64,000 nucleotides of DNA from Paenibacillus bovis. Its GTDB lineage: Bacteria; Bacillota; Bacilli; Paenibacillales; Paenibacillaceae. The DNA lies in the NCBI RefSeq assembly GCF_001421015.2, contig NZ_CP013023.1, positions 5,190,001 through 5,254,000 of the forward strand, written 5' to 3'. The translations under genes and the position numbers were made by a program. Under the pieces are notes generated by a model that was given only the letters and a program-made list of their open reading frames with translations, searched no databases and was not told the origin of the DNA. Shown here one piece after another: positions 47,813-57,074 of this stretch; positions within the stretch are counted from its first letter, which is position 1, and every line of letters starts with the position of its first letter.

Positions 47813-48488
47813 AACCGTACTCCCCTCTGATCTGGTCTCTGACAATCATACCGTTCTCAATCGCCAGTACGCGTCGACGCATGGAATTGACGATATCTCT
47901 ATTATGTGTAGCCATAATGATCGTGGTCCCCCGAAAATTAATTTCGTCCAGCAGCTGCATAATCCCGTAGGATGTCTCCGGATCAAGGTTACCTGTCGGC
48001 TCGTCCGCAATAATCACAGAAGGATTATTGACGATCGCTCTGGCAATCGCGATCCGCTGCTGTTCCCCGCCGGACAGATGGTCCGGATAACGATTGGCTT
48101 TGCTTTGCAGACCGACAAGATCGAGCACTTCCATGACCCGCTTTTTGATCTGCCGTCTTGGCGCTTCGATAACTTCCATGGCAAAAGCGACATTCTCGTA
48201 GGCAGTCAGCTTGGGCAGCAGACGGAAATCCTGGAAAATGACGCCTATATTCCGGCGCAGCAGCGGAATTTTGCGCTGCTTGAGCTTGCTCAAATTAAAG
48301 CCGTTTACCGAAATCTGTCCTTTGGTCGGCTGTTCTTCGCGGTACATTAATTTCATAAAGGTGGACTTGCCGGCTCCGGAAGGCCCGACCACGTATACAA
48401 ACTCATTACGGTCAATTTTTACGGAAACACCTTGCAGGGCATGAGCACCATTCGGGTACGTTTTCCATACGTCTTGCATCTCTATCAA
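47802..48488 (-). CDS. ftsE: Cell-division ABC transporter ATPase FtsE
   Basis: 228 aa. Walker [16 protein letters not shown] (~35-49), [15 protein letters not shown] and [16 protein letters not shown]. The start is TTG at 48488: it gives (M)[13 protein letters not shown], as in other FtsE, and follows AGGAAGTGAT at a good distance; the frame opens 9 codons earlier. Operon order ftsE-ftsX-M23-ctpB is typical for Firmicutes. Confidence 0.95.
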   Translation of the reverse strand: MIEMQDVWKTYPNGAHALQGVSVKIDRNEFVYVVGPSGAGKSTFMKLMYREEQPTKGQISVNGFNLSKLKQRKIPLLRRNIGVIFQDFRLLPKLTAYENVAFAMEVIEAPRRQIKKRVMEVLDLVGLQSKANRYPDHLSGGEQQRIAIARAIVNNPSVIIADEPTGNLDPETSYGIMQLLDEINFRGTTIIMATHNRDIVNSMRRRVLAIENGMIVRDQIRGEYGYEF

Positions 48489-48662
48489 TTCATCACTTCC
48501 TAAGCACAGGTTCAATTATGACAATAACATTCGCTTCATAGGTAACGGGAAACGCAATAATCATAAGGTTTTGACCAGATTTATGAACAATTCAACAATC
48601 TCTATTGTAACAAATTCGTTACCTCTTGAGTACTATAATAACGCGAAAATATCCACAGAATC

Positions 48663-48702
48663 AAAAAAGCCCGATTTCATTTTGACAATGAAACCGGGCT
48701 TT
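48663..48702 (-). terminator. Intrinsic terminator of the efflux pump gene
   Basis: AAAGCCCGaTTTCATT (48666-48681) / AATGAAAcCGGGCTTT (48687-48702) with one mismatch, followed on the minus strand by a TTTTTTGA tail. Confidence 0.85.
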
Positions 48703-48730
48703 CTGCTGTGTTCTTAGGCTGCTAACGGGC

Positions 48731-50287
48731 TCAGCCCTTTTTCATATTCGGTTTGGCAGTGGCTGAATCGGAAGATATCGCCCGGCTGCCACCCATCAGT
48801 GCCACGGCAATCAACGCACCGATCGCCGGGATAATCGCCCAGCCAAATGTACCGGCGACCGATACCGTCAATGCCTGACGGATCATTTCCAGAACAGCTG
48901 CCGGTATCCGCGACTGCATTTCTTCCGATAAAAGGGCTCTCGGATCAATAGCCGAAAGATCCATGCCGGCCGGCTGCGATCCGCCTGTGCCTATCTGCTC
49001 GTTGATTCTGCCGCTGAGCAGACTGCGCTGTACCAATCCGAATACAGTCACGCCAATCGACATGCCCAGCGAACGGACAAAGGAAAGCGTGGAATTGGCT
49101 GCACCGCGCTGCCGGAAATCAAATTCCTGAATTCCGCTAATCCCCAGCACGGAAAAGGAGAATCCGATACCAAACCCGGTGATCGCCAGATCGGTTACCA
49201 GCAGCCAGGTAGGAGTATCTGCTGTCAGACGACTGAGCAGGAACATGCCAAAGGTAAATACAACCGCCGAGAACAGCATAATTCGGCGAAACGGCATTTT
49301 ATTAACCAGAATACCACCCATCATCGCAGCAATCACCGAGCCAATCGTCATCGGCATCAGCGTCAGACCGGAGTTCACTGCTGTGCCTCCGGTAACTCCC
49401 TGTACATAAATAGGAATATATAATGTAACCGTAATAAAGGCGGCTCCATAAAAGAACGATGCCGCTACACTGCCTGCAAACAGCTGCTTGCGGAACATCG
49501 GGAACGAAATAATCGGCTCTGCCGCACGGCGCTCCACCAGTACAAAAGCAGCTGCCAGCACAATAAAACAGCTGAACAAACCGATAATCACTGCCGAATT
49601 CCACGCATACGTGCCCCCGCCCAGCTCCAGCGCAAACATCAGGGATACAACCGCACCAACGAGCAGACCGGCACCTGCCCAGTCAATCTTTTGCCGCGAA
49701 CGTTCCAGGGATTCCTTGTAAAAGATAACGATCAGCAGCAAGGATACAATGCCTAATGGTACATTGATATAGAATACCCACCGCCAGCTGAAATACTCGG
49801 TAATATAAGCGCCCAGCAGGGGCCCAAACAAACTGGACATTCCAAATACCGCTCCCAGTAGACCTGTCATTTTGCCCCGTTTTTCCGGTGGAAACGTATC
49901 AAACACGATTGTAAACGCAATCGGTACCAGCGCGCCGCCTCCAATTCCCTGGATCGCCCGGTAAATACTGAGCTCTACAATCGAATGCGCAGTTCCGCAC
50001 AAGATCGAACCGATCATAAACATTACCAGTCCAAAAATAAAAAATCGTCGCCGTCCATACATATCGGATAATTTACCGAAAATCGGTGTTCCTGCCAGCG
50101 AAGCCACCAGATAAGCAGAAGTCACCCAGACAAACTGATCAAACCCGCCCAGATCGCCAACAATCGTCGCGATGGCAGTCGCTACAATCGTGTTGTCGAT
50201 TGAAGCGATAAATATACCCAGCAGCAGTCCTGCTACAATCCAGCCGGTTTTTAACGTGCTTTTTTGAGCTACCGCTCTTTGAGCCAT
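48731..50287 (-). CDS. DHA2-family MFS drug efflux transporter
   Basis: 518 aa with 14 predicted helices. N-terminal motif IFIASIDNTIVATAIATIVGDL (motif D1), GKLSDMYGRRRFF (motif A), YRAIQGIGGGALVPIA (motif B) and SSLFGPLLGAYI (motif C) match EmrB/QacA-type H+ antiporters. The exact substrates are unknown. A palindromic TetR-type site lies ~90 bp upstream (50375-50390). No adjacent regulator gene was found. AAGGGG is 9 nt before the ATG. Confidence 0.93.
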   Translation of the reverse strand: MAQRAVAQKSTLKTGWIVAGLLLGIFIASIDNTIVATAIATIVGDLGGFDQFVWVTSAYLVASLAGTPIFGKLSDMYGRRRFFIFGLVMFMIGSILCGTAHSIVELSIYRAIQGIGGGALVPIAFTIVFDTFPPEKRGKMTGLLGAVFGMSSLFGPLLGAYITEYFSWRWVFYINVPLGIVSLLLIVIFYKESLERSRQKIDWAGAGLLVGAVVSLMFALELGGGTYAWNSAVIIGLFSCFIVLAAAFVLVERRAAEPIISFPMFRKQLFAGSVAASFFYGAAFITVTLYIPIYVQGVTGGTAVNSGLTLMPMTIGSVIAAMMGGILVNKMPFRRIMLFSAVVFTFGMFLLSRLTADTPTWLLVTDLAITGFGIGFSFSVLGISGIQEFDFRQRGAANSTLSFVRSLGMSIGVTVFGLVQRSLLSGRINEQIGTGGSQPAGMDLSAIDPRALLSEEMQSRIPAAVLEMIRQALTVSVAGTFGWAIIPAIGALIAVALMGGSRAISSDSATAKPNMKKG

Positions 50288-50374
50288 AGTTACACACCCC
50301 TTATTTTGCTTTCACCATTGCCTTGTGATCACATGCAACAATACATATGTTGATATTAACACAATTTTAATAAA

Positions 50375-50390
50375 ATGACCCATCGGTCAT
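50375..50390 (-). promoter_or_regulatory. TetR-type operator candidate of the efflux gene
   Basis: ATGACC-CATC-GGTCAT is an inverted repeat with 6-bp arms and a 4-bp centre, the usual form of TetR/QacR operators. It lies next to the TAATAT -10 candidate (minus strand, 50352-50357), over the expected -35 position. Confidence 0.5.
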
Positions 50391-50432
50391 AAAATATATT
50401 TAGATACTAATCTTCATTCTCAATTTCCACAG

Positions 50433-50470
50433 AAAAAGAGACGCTCTCTAGAGAAAGCGTCTCTTTTTTT
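50433..50470 (-). terminator. Bidirectional terminator between efflux promoter and lipoprotein gene
   Basis: AAAAGAGACGCT (50434-50445) / AGCGTCTCTTTT (50456-50467) with A and T runs. It ends the minus-strand lipoprotein transcript, 15 bp past its stop at 50485. Confidence 0.88.
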
Positions 50471-50484
50471 GATTTTTTTTCTTA

Positions 50485-50871
50485 CTATTTTTGTTTTTCG
50501 AAATATTGACGTATGTCTTCCGGCTTATCAGGTTCCAACAGCACATCGTTGTTTTGGAAAAGAATAATCTGTGGATCTCGCTGAAGGCCAAAGATTTTTT
50601 CGTAATTATAAGTCTGATCATCTTTTATATTGATCAAGGATACATTTACTATAGGATCCTCAATTCGGATATGATTATTAATGTAGTCGACATTAGTTTG
50701 TAAATCCCTAATAAATGATTCTTCTAGAGACTTCTTGCTGAAAACAATTATTGAAATCTCTTCACTCTTCTTTTGGCTACTTAGTAAATGCCCGATAGCT
50801 TTTTCACGGTTATTTGCACCGCAACCTGTAAGTAATACAACAAGTATTAAAAAAACGAAAATTTTACGCAT
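50485..50871 (-). CDS. Small lipoprotein of unknown function
   Basis: 128 aa. Lipoprotein signal: MRKIFVFLILVVLLTGC with the lipobox LTGC at 14-17, so the mature protein is anchored to the outer leaflet of the membrane. The rest (ISIIVFSKKSLEESFIRDLQTNVDYIN..., PQIILFQNNDVLLEP) suggests alternating beta and alpha as in thioredoxin-like folds, but there is no CxxC; no family is recognised. Codon use is AT-rich compared with the flanking genes. AAAGGGGGAT precedes the ATG. Confidence 0.75.
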   Translation of the reverse strand: MRKIFVFLILVVLLTGCGANNREKAIGHLLSSQKKSEEISIIVFSKKSLEESFIRDLQTNVDYINNHIRIEDPIVNVSLINIKDDQTYNYEKIFGLQRDPQIILFQNNDVLLEPDKPEDIRQYFEKQK

Positions 50872-51091
50872 GGATCCCCCTTTGATGAATAACTAGTTAA
50901 AATTATTATTGAGCTTTTGCATTTACAGTATAACTATAATTGTTGATAACACTAGTCTACGGTGCTGATTTATCACCACATTTTTCTCGAATCCTATTTT
51001 GCCTAGATTGCCTACATTAAATACTTAAATAAAACTCAGAAATTGACCAAGAACATTCATGTTGCCCTTTGGATCATTATTAGATAATAAA

Positions 51092-51130
51092 AAGACCATG
51101 ATCTTCTTATTATAGAAGGATCAAGGTCTT
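51092..51130 (-). terminator. Intrinsic terminator of the uxaBA transcript
   Basis: AAGACCATGATCTTCT (51092-51107) / AGAAGGATCAAGGTCTT (51114-51130), with two bulges or mismatches, is followed on the minus strand by TTTTATTAT. It lies ~30 bp past the uxaA stop. The ~160 bp between it and the lipoprotein gene show nothing clear. Confidence 0.75.
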
Positions 51131-51159
51131 ATCATTATTATGCTTCTTTTACCAACACC

Positions 51160-52650
51160 CTACAAAGTAACCCCATTTTTGAAAATGGCAATCTCGCGGA
51201 AGTTATTCTTCTCGTTATTTACCCAGCGTCCGCTGGCTACCTCGATAATGTAATCGATAAAATCAGCCAGACAGTCTTCCATTGTCGTCTCTTCTACCAG
51301 CACCCCTGCATTGTAATCAATCCAGTGCGGCTTGTTGGCGTACAGCGGCGAATTGGTGGACACCTTCATCGTAGGCACAAACGAACCAAATGGTGTGCCT
51401 CTGCCTGTCGTGAAAATCACCAGCTGGCATCCCGCAGCTCCGAGTGCCGAGGAAGCGACCAGATCATTCCCCGGCGCACTGAGCAGATTGAGCCCGCGCT
51501 TTTGCAGCCGTTCTCCGTACTGCAGCACATCCTGTACAGTAGACATACCGGATTTCTGTGTACAGCCGAGCGACTTGTCTTCCAGCGTAGTGATTCCGCC
51601 GGCTTTGTTGCCTGGCGATGGATTCTCATATACAGGTTGTTTGTAATCGAGAAAGTACTGTTTGAAGTCATTAATCAGATGCACGATTTTGCCGAATACC
51701 TGTTCATCGGCTGCACGCTCCATCAGAATCTTCTCGGCGCCGAACATTTCGGGCACTTCGGTCAGTACCGTTGTTCCGCCCTGGGCTGCCATATAATCCG
51801 ACAGTTTGCCGAGTAGCGGATTCGCGGTAATACCGGATAATCCATCGGAGCCGCCGCATTTCAGACCGATTCGGAGTTCGGACAGTGGAATCTCTTCACG
51901 TCTGTCTTGCGAAGCACTCTGATAAATTTGCCGAAGCAGCTCCACACCTGCTTCTACTTCATCCGATACGATCTGGGAGACAAGAAACTTGACTCTCGAC
52001 TCATCATAATCACCAATCGCCTTTTTGAAGTCTTCCATTATATTATTCTCGCAGCCCAGACCGAGTACAAGTACGCCGCCGGCATTCGGATGTCTGACTG
52101 CATCGGCCAGAATGGTCTGGGTATGCAGATGATCGTCACCCAGCTGGGAACAGCCGTAGCTGTGCTTGAGTACAAGCGCATTTTCAAAAGGAGCCAGCTC
52201 GTCCAGTTCTGCCTGGAACTGTTTGAGGATCATCTCGGCAATCCCATTAACACAGCCTACTGTCGGCACAATCCACAGCTCATTACGGATGCCCACTTCT
52301 CCATTCGCCCGGCGGTAGCCCTGAAAAGTACGATTTTCCAAATGATAGGGAATCGAAAACGTACGCGGTTCATACCGATATTCCTCCACACCGGTCAGGT
52401 TGGTTTTAGCATTATGTGTATGCACATGGCTGCCTGCCGGAATGCGCTGCAGAGCATGACCGATCGGATAACCGTATTTAATAATATTGTGATCGGGTTC
52501 GATCGTCTCGATTGCAATTTTGTGTCCGCGGGCTACATCTTCCTGCAGGACAATCTGACGCTCCCCTGCCGGAATGGTCTCGCCACGACGGTAATCGCGC
52601 AGAGCCACCACCACATTATCCTGTTCATTAATCTGTATCATCTCAAGCAC
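51160..52650 (-). CDS. uxaA: Altronate dehydratase UxaA
   Basis: Converts D-altronate to 2-keto-3-deoxygluconate in galacturonate catabolism. 496 aa, family length. An N-terminal SAF-like domain (about 5-95, RRGETIPAG... GHKIAIETIEPDHNIIKYGYPIG) precedes the metal-dependent dehydratase core with GYRRANGEVGIRNELWIVPTVGC, HSYGCSQLGDDH, KCGGSDGLSGITANP and the Cys/Asp residues of the Fe site. Start is GTG at 52650 with GGGAGG 8 nt upstream. 32 bp downstream of uxaB, one operon. Confidence 0.95.
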   Translation of the reverse strand: MLEMIQINEQDNVVVALRDYRRGETIPAGERQIVLQEDVARGHKIAIETIEPDHNIIKYGYPIGHALQRIPAGSHVHTHNAKTNLTGVEEYRYEPRTFSIPYHLENRTFQGYRRANGEVGIRNELWIVPTVGCVNGIAEMILKQFQAELDELAPFENALVLKHSYGCSQLGDDHLHTQTILADAVRHPNAGGVLVLGLGCENNIMEDFKKAIGDYDESRVKFLVSQIVSDEVEAGVELLRQIYQSASQDRREEIPLSELRIGLKCGGSDGLSGITANPLLGKLSDYMAAQGGTTVLTEVPEMFGAEKILMERAADEQVFGKIVHLINDFKQYFLDYKQPVYENPSPGNKAGGITTLEDKSLGCTQKSGMSTVQDVLQYGERLQKRGLNLLSAPGNDLVASSALGAAGCQLVIFTTGRGTPFGSFVPTMKVSTNSPLYANKPHWIDYNAGVLVEETTMEDCLADFIDYIIEVASGRWVNNEKNNFREIAIFKNGVTL

Positions 52651-52682
52651 GGTAACAGCCTCCCTGTTGTTTGGATATGCAT

Positions 52683-54152
52683 TTAGACGGCCAATGTGCC
52701 ATGGGTCATCAGCTCACGCAGCGCCTGGCGGATACCTTCTGTCCGGATCTGGTACAGATAGCGACTGGTCTGCTCGGTCAGCCCCGGTATTTCGTTCAGA
52801 TTCATCCCCCAAAAGGAAGTCTGTCCGAATACACTGCTTACCAGCTGCTTCATATCTTCTGCGGTATCCTGATATTGTGACCAGATCTGGCGGAAGTAAT
52901 CCAGAACAGCACTGTTATCTGCCAGTTGAATCGGCTCACCTTCACGTTCTCCACGGTAAAAGGCGATCAGGGCTGCCAGGGAGAAGGTCAGTCTTTCCGG
53001 CAGTCTACCCTGTTCCTCTACAAAAGCAGTCAGTGTAGGCAGATCCCGTGTTTTGAATTTGGAAATAGAATTCAGGGCGATGCTCATTACATAATGCTCT
53101 ACATACGGATTGCGGAATCGTTCCAGCACCGCTGCAGCAAAAGCAGTCAGTTCTTCGGCAGGCAGATCCAGTGTCGGAATAATCTCTTCATCAATCAGCT
53201 CACGGACAAAGCTGCCTACCAGTTCATCCTCTACAGCCTGTCCTACCGTCTCCAGCCCATACAGATACGCTACCGGCGTAAGCGCTGTGTGTGCGCCGTT
53301 CAGAATACGCACTTTGCGCGTCCGATAAGGGGCCATATCTTCGACGACCTTCACCTGCAGTCCCGCCGCTTCAGCCGGGAATTCCTGTGCAATCCAGGCA
53401 GGTCCTTCGATTACCCACAAGTGAAATGGTTCACCTACTACGACAAAGGAATCCTCATAACCGAGTTCTGCGGTAATGTGCGGCATACGCTGCTTGGGAT
53501 AACCCGGTACGATCCGGTCTACTAGACTGCAGCAGAATGTATTGGCTTCTTCCAGCCAGCTGACGAACTCGCTCTCCAGTCCCCATAACTTGCTGTACTG
53601 AAGCACGATATCTTTTAGTACTTCACCATTGCGATCAATCAGCTCACACGGTATGATGATGAACCCTTTGGAACGATCCCCACCGAAATGAAGATAACGG
53701 CGATATAGCAGCGCAGTCAGCTTGCCGGGATAGCTTCTCTGCGGACGATCTTCCAGTCGATCTTCCGGCTGAAAAGCGATACCAGCCTCCGTCGTGTTGG
53801 AGACGATAAAACGCAGTTCCGGTTGATACGCCAGCTCTTCGTACACTTCATAACGGGCATACGGATCAATGCCCCGTGTGACACATTCCATCACCTGATG
53901 CTCCTGCAGCGCCTGTCCATTTTGTATGCCTTCCAGATAAACGGTATACAGCCCATCCTGCTCATTCAGCTGCTCTGCCATTCCATTTGCCAGCGGCTGT
54001 ACAATGACTACGCCTCCGTTAAAATCCGCTTTGCGGTTCATCTGATCAATCTGCCAGTCTGCAAAAGCCCGTAAAAAGTTGCCTTCTCCAAATTGCAGTA
54101 CTTTCTCCGGATATCGCTCTGCCGGATGATTATTCCGATTCAGTCGTTGCAT
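52683..54152 (-). CDS. uxaB: Altronate oxidoreductase (tagaturonate reductase) UxaB
   Basis: Reduces D-tagaturonate to D-altronate with NADH. 489 aa; mannitol dehydrogenase family, with VLQFGEGNFLRAFADWQIDQ (NAD-binding) and KVRILNGAHTALTPVAYLYG (catalytic Asn and His). The ATG at 54152 (MQRLNRNNHPAERYPEKV) has GGAGG 8 nt upstream; the frame opens 45 codons earlier without homology. Transcribed from a region with a LacI-type operator. Confidence 0.94.
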   Translation of the reverse strand: MQRLNRNNHPAERYPEKVLQFGEGNFLRAFADWQIDQMNRKADFNGGVVIVQPLANGMAEQLNEQDGLYTVYLEGIQNGQALQEHQVMECVTRGIDPYARYEVYEELAYQPELRFIVSNTTEAGIAFQPEDRLEDRPQRSYPGKLTALLYRRYLHFGGDRSKGFIIIPCELIDRNGEVLKDIVLQYSKLWGLESEFVSWLEEANTFCCSLVDRIVPGYPKQRMPHITAELGYEDSFVVVGEPFHLWVIEGPAWIAQEFPAEAAGLQVKVVEDMAPYRTRKVRILNGAHTALTPVAYLYGLETVGQAVEDELVGSFVRELIDEEIIPTLDLPAEELTAFAAAVLERFRNPYVEHYVMSIALNSISKFKTRDLPTLTAFVEEQGRLPERLTFSLAALIAFYRGEREGEPIQLADNSAVLDYFRQIWSQYQDTAEDMKQLVSSVFGQTSFWGMNLNEIPGLTEQTSRYLYQIRTEGIRQALRELMTHGTLAV

Positions 54153-54208
54153 AATTATCGCCTCCGTTAATTGATTCATTGTCCACATGGATTCCTTATA
54201 AAAAGCAA

Positions 54209-54277
54209 GGCTTGCCGAATCTCGGATGAGACTGCCAGAATCGAGGAGGATCAGAGCAGATACAGATTCAACAAGCC
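54209..54277 (-). repeat. Inverted repeat in the uxaB leader
   Basis: GGCTTG-cc-GAATCT (54209-54222) / AGATTC-aa-CAAGCC (54264-54277) pairs over 12 of 14 positions with a 41-nt loop. It would fold in the 5' leader of uxaBA. Confidence 0.4.
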
Positions 54278-54305
54278 GTCTATTCATACTTTTATTCTAA
54301 ATTTA

Positions 54306-54319
54306 TGCACACGTTAACA
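54306..54319 (-). promoter_or_regulatory. LacI-type operator candidate upstream of uxaB
   Basis: TGCACACGTTAACA matches the perfect palindrome upstream of uxaC (TGTTAACGTTAACA, 58661-58674) at 11 of 14 bases, including the central CG. It lies ~155 bp upstream of the uxaB ATG, over the expected promoter. Confidence 0.5.
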
Positions 54320-54365
54320 AAATGAATTAAATCACACTTTTGAAGAAAAGAAATTCGCTGCTTTC

Positions 54366-54429
54366 CCCCGGTTCATAGAAAGTGGTAAGCAGCGAATGCA
54401 CTGCTGTAGCTGCTTTCCATGAACCGGGG
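54366..54429 (-). terminator. Probable terminator of the LacI-type regulator gene
   Basis: CCCCGGTTCAT (54366-54376) / ATGAACCGGGG (54419-54429) is a perfect 11-bp stem, with an inner AAGCAGC / GCTGCTT pairing. The minus-strand tail is T-rich but not a pure run. It lies 26 bp past the stop at 54455. Confidence 0.65.
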
Positions 54430-54454
54430 ATATAGCAGAATTCTGCTCGCCGGG

Positions 54455-55462
54455 TTAGCTGCCGGATCGAACGGCCGCGGACTGCCGCTCGATCAGCTGA
54501 GTCTCCAGAAATATCAATTCTTCCCGGTTGGCATCTTCTTCGATCCGTTCCATGATTTTCTCGGCGCCATGTGCGCTGATCTGTTCAATCGGCCGCTTGA
54601 CGGTAGTCAGTGCCGGATTCGTATAACGGGCAAAATTGATATCATCGAATCCGATAACCGACACATCTTCCGGCACGTTGTACCCCAGTGCATAGGCAGC
54701 ATTCATCGCTCCGATAGCCATATCATCATTGGAACAGAATACGGCTGTTGGCGGTGTCGGCAGCTGCAATAGCTGACGCATCGCCTGGTGACCACTCTCG
54801 GTCGTATAATCGCCGGCGATCCGGTACTCCTGCGGAACCGTTTTGCCGCTCTGTTCGATGGCTTCGAGGAATCCTGCCCGGCGCTGCTCGGTGGACTTGA
54901 ATCCTTTGATACCTTCAATAATAGCGATCCGCTCATGACCCTGCTCGATCAGATATCGTCCGGCTTCACGGGAACCTTCCCGGTCATTGGAGACGATATT
55001 GACAAAGTCTCCTCCCGGAATCAGCCGATTCAGCACAACCAGCGGAATATTCTGCTCCAGCACATGCTCGATAAACTCGTTGTCCGCGTCACTCTGACTC
55101 ATCAAAATAATGCCATCGAACCGCTTACGGTGAATCGTAGAGAAATCCTCGTAATCATCGATCCCGCGTACGAACAAATTGTAGCCGATGCCGACCACCG
55201 AGTTCACTCCCCGGATCGTCGCTGCAAAAAAGCTGCTGCTTGTACCGGTTGAAATACTTGTAAAAAACAGTCCAATCGTATGGGAACGCTGCAGTACGAG
55301 ACTTTTGGCATTGTAGTTGGGAATATAGTTCACTTCACGCGCGATTTCCATAATTTTGCGCTTGGTTACTTCCTTGATCAGCGGGCTGTTATTGAGTGCA
55401 CGAGATACTGTTGTATGAGAGACATTGGCGAGTCTGGCAATGTCCTTGATCGTAGCCGCCAT
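54455..55462 (-). CDS. LacI-family transcriptional regulator of the uxa locus
   Basis: 335 aa. N-terminal helix-turn-helix TIKDIARLANVSHTTVSRALNNS (about 4-26) and hinge NYIPNYNAKSL; ligand domain of periplasmic-binding fold (SHTIGLFFTS, FDGIILMSQS, VSVIGFDDINFARYTNPALTTV). It lies between the transporter and uxaB genes and probably represses uxa genes until a hexuronate intermediate is present. Start at the second ATG (55462), with AAGGAAGG 7 nt upstream; an ATG 6 bp earlier is possible. Confidence 0.9.
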   Translation of the reverse strand: MAATIKDIARLANVSHTTVSRALNNSPLIKEVTKRKIMEIAREVNYIPNYNAKSLVLQRSHTIGLFFTSISTGTSSSFFAATIRGVNSVVGIGYNLFVRGIDDYEDFSTIHRKRFDGIILMSQSDADNEFIEHVLEQNIPLVVLNRLIPGGDFVNIVSNDREGSREAGRYLIEQGHERIAIIEGIKGFKSTEQRRAGFLEAIEQSGKTVPQEYRIAGDYTTESGHQAMRQLLQLPTPPTAVFCSNDDMAIGAMNAAYALGYNVPEDVSVIGFDDINFARYTNPALTTVKRPIEQISAHGAEKIMERIEEDANREELIFLETQLIERQSAAVRSGS

Positions 55463-55656
55463 ATGCATACCTTCCTTTTCCGTAACTTGAGTATCGATCC
55501 GGCCGCATCCTGTAATGACGATACCGGACAGATCAGACGCTTAACTGTCGTCTGCTTTCCCCTAAGAATACCATACTATGCATATTGACCATAATAAGAA
55601 CTGCCCTGCTGCGCTATGCTTTTTCTCGCTGCATTATAAATGGCTGGTATGATGCT

Positions 55657-57048
55657 CTACTGCTGATTGCGCAGCTTCAGCTCGGCAACGATCTCTTCGT
55701 GCTTGCTGTCGGTAAGTTTGTACATGAATCCGATAATCAGCATGGCAATAGCGAGTGCGATCGCCGGATACAGACAGAGCAGACCTTTGATCCCGAGCAG
55801 CGTACCTGCGCTTTGTGCGACATTCGGAATATAACCAACCAGTCCGAGTCCGATACCGGACAAAGTACCTGCCAGCGATTGGGCCAGTTTGCGGGAGAAG
55901 TTGAACAGCGAGTAGGTAATACCGTCTTTGCGCTCACCGGATTCCCACTCCCCGTAATCGATAATATCCGATACAAATGCCCAGGTGATCCCGTTCGGAA
56001 TACTGATCCCGATAAAAGCAATACTCGCAAGAATCGTGAACAGAACTACATTGGATGGTGCCAGAAAGTTGATCGTATCCGCAATTACGCTCACTCCAAG
56101 ACCGATCATTGCAGTATTGCGTTTACCGAACTTTTTGACCAGCTTGGGCAGGAACAGCACCCCGATAAAGGAAGAACCGATAATAATAAAGTTCATGTAT
56201 GCCATCAATTCCACGTTACCCAGATTATACTGGGCAAAGTACACCAGCATCGCCGACTTGATATTGTAAGCCGAAATGGTAAATACGGTCATCAGTACCA
56301 GTACCAGCAGCGGTTTGTTGCTGATAAATGTTTTGATGATCAGCCAAGGCGTTAATTTTTCTCTCGGTGGTGACTGATTGACCACCCGTTCACGGGTTCC
56401 TTTATAACAGAAGAAGAAAGCGATTACCCCAATCAGCGACATAATCCCCATGACGACAGGATAGCCGACTTTGGGATTGGCAAAATGCACGATAATCGGC
56501 ATAACGATAACACTCGTTACGAACAATGCTCCCAGCGAACCGGCCTGTCGGAAAGAAGACAGCGAGGCTCGTTCCACTGTATCCTGCGTAATCGCTGCTC
56601 CGAGTGAACCATAAGGAATATTGACAAAGGAATAGCCGATGCCCCAGATCATATAGGAAGCATACGCATAGATCAGCTTGCCAGAGGTCGACAGATTAGG
56701 CGAAATAAAGGTCAGGATCGTCAGAATCGCCAGCGCGATACTGCCCATAATCAGATAAGGTCTGAATTTGCCGCGAGGTCCGATATTTTTGCGATAATCA
56801 ATACTGGAGCCGACAATCGGGTCACAGAATGCCGCAAACAGTTTGCTCGCTGCAAAGATACCACCGGCTGCAATCGCCGGTATGCCAGCAACGTCTGTGA
56901 AGAATTTCAACAAATACAGCTGCCCCAGGTCGAACATGAATCCGTTTCCAAAGTCGCCCATGCCATAGGATATTTTTTCCTTGAGGCTGATCTTCGTTGT
57001 CGCTGCCTGTTCCTCGACATGTACAGGCTTTAATGCTGTTGCTCCCAT
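55657..57048 (-). CDS. GPH-family sugar/H+ (Na+) symporter
   Basis: 463 aa with 12 predicted helices. N-terminal motif ISYGMGDFGNGFMFDLG (residue ~25) and later CDPIVGSSIDY, WGIGYSFVNIPYGSLG, WAFVSDIIDYGEWESGERKDGITYS are typical of glycoside-pentoside-hexuronide transporters. Context suggests import of galacturonate or a galacturonide. Start ATG at 57048 with AAGGA 10 nt upstream; a TTG 18 bp earlier is a less likely start. A perfect palindrome (57075-57088) lies just upstream. Confidence 0.88.
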   Translation of the reverse strand: MGATALKPVHVEEQAATTKISLKEKISYGMGDFGNGFMFDLGQLYLLKFFTDVAGIPAIAAGGIFAASKLFAAFCDPIVGSSIDYRKNIGPRGKFRPYLIMGSIALAILTILTFISPNLSTSGKLIYAYASYMIWGIGYSFVNIPYGSLGAAITQDTVERASLSSFRQAGSLGALFVTSVIVMPIIVHFANPKVGYPVVMGIMSLIGVIAFFFCYKGTRERVVNQSPPREKLTPWLIIKTFISNKPLLVLVLMTVFTISAYNIKSAMLVYFAQYNLGNVELMAYMNFIIIGSSFIGVLFLPKLVKKFGKRNTAMIGLGVSVIADTINFLAPSNVVLFTILASIAFIGISIPNGITWAFVSDIIDYGEWESGERKDGITYSLFNFSRKLAQSLAGTLSGIGLGLVGYIPNVAQSAGTLLGIKGLLCLYPAIALAIAMLIIGFMYKLTDSKHEEIVAELKLRNQQ

Positions 57049-57074
57049 CTGTAACACTTCCTTCAATTGATTTA

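Larger units (their letters stand above)
54153..54454. other. Regulatory gap between the LacI-type gene and uxaB
   Basis: About 300 bp: the lacI-type terminator (54366-54429), an operator-like site TGCACACGTTAACA (54306-54319), and a leader hairpin (54209-54277). The promoter of uxaBA is expected here, minus strand, with TTGTTA near 54314-54319 as -35. Confidence 0.55.
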
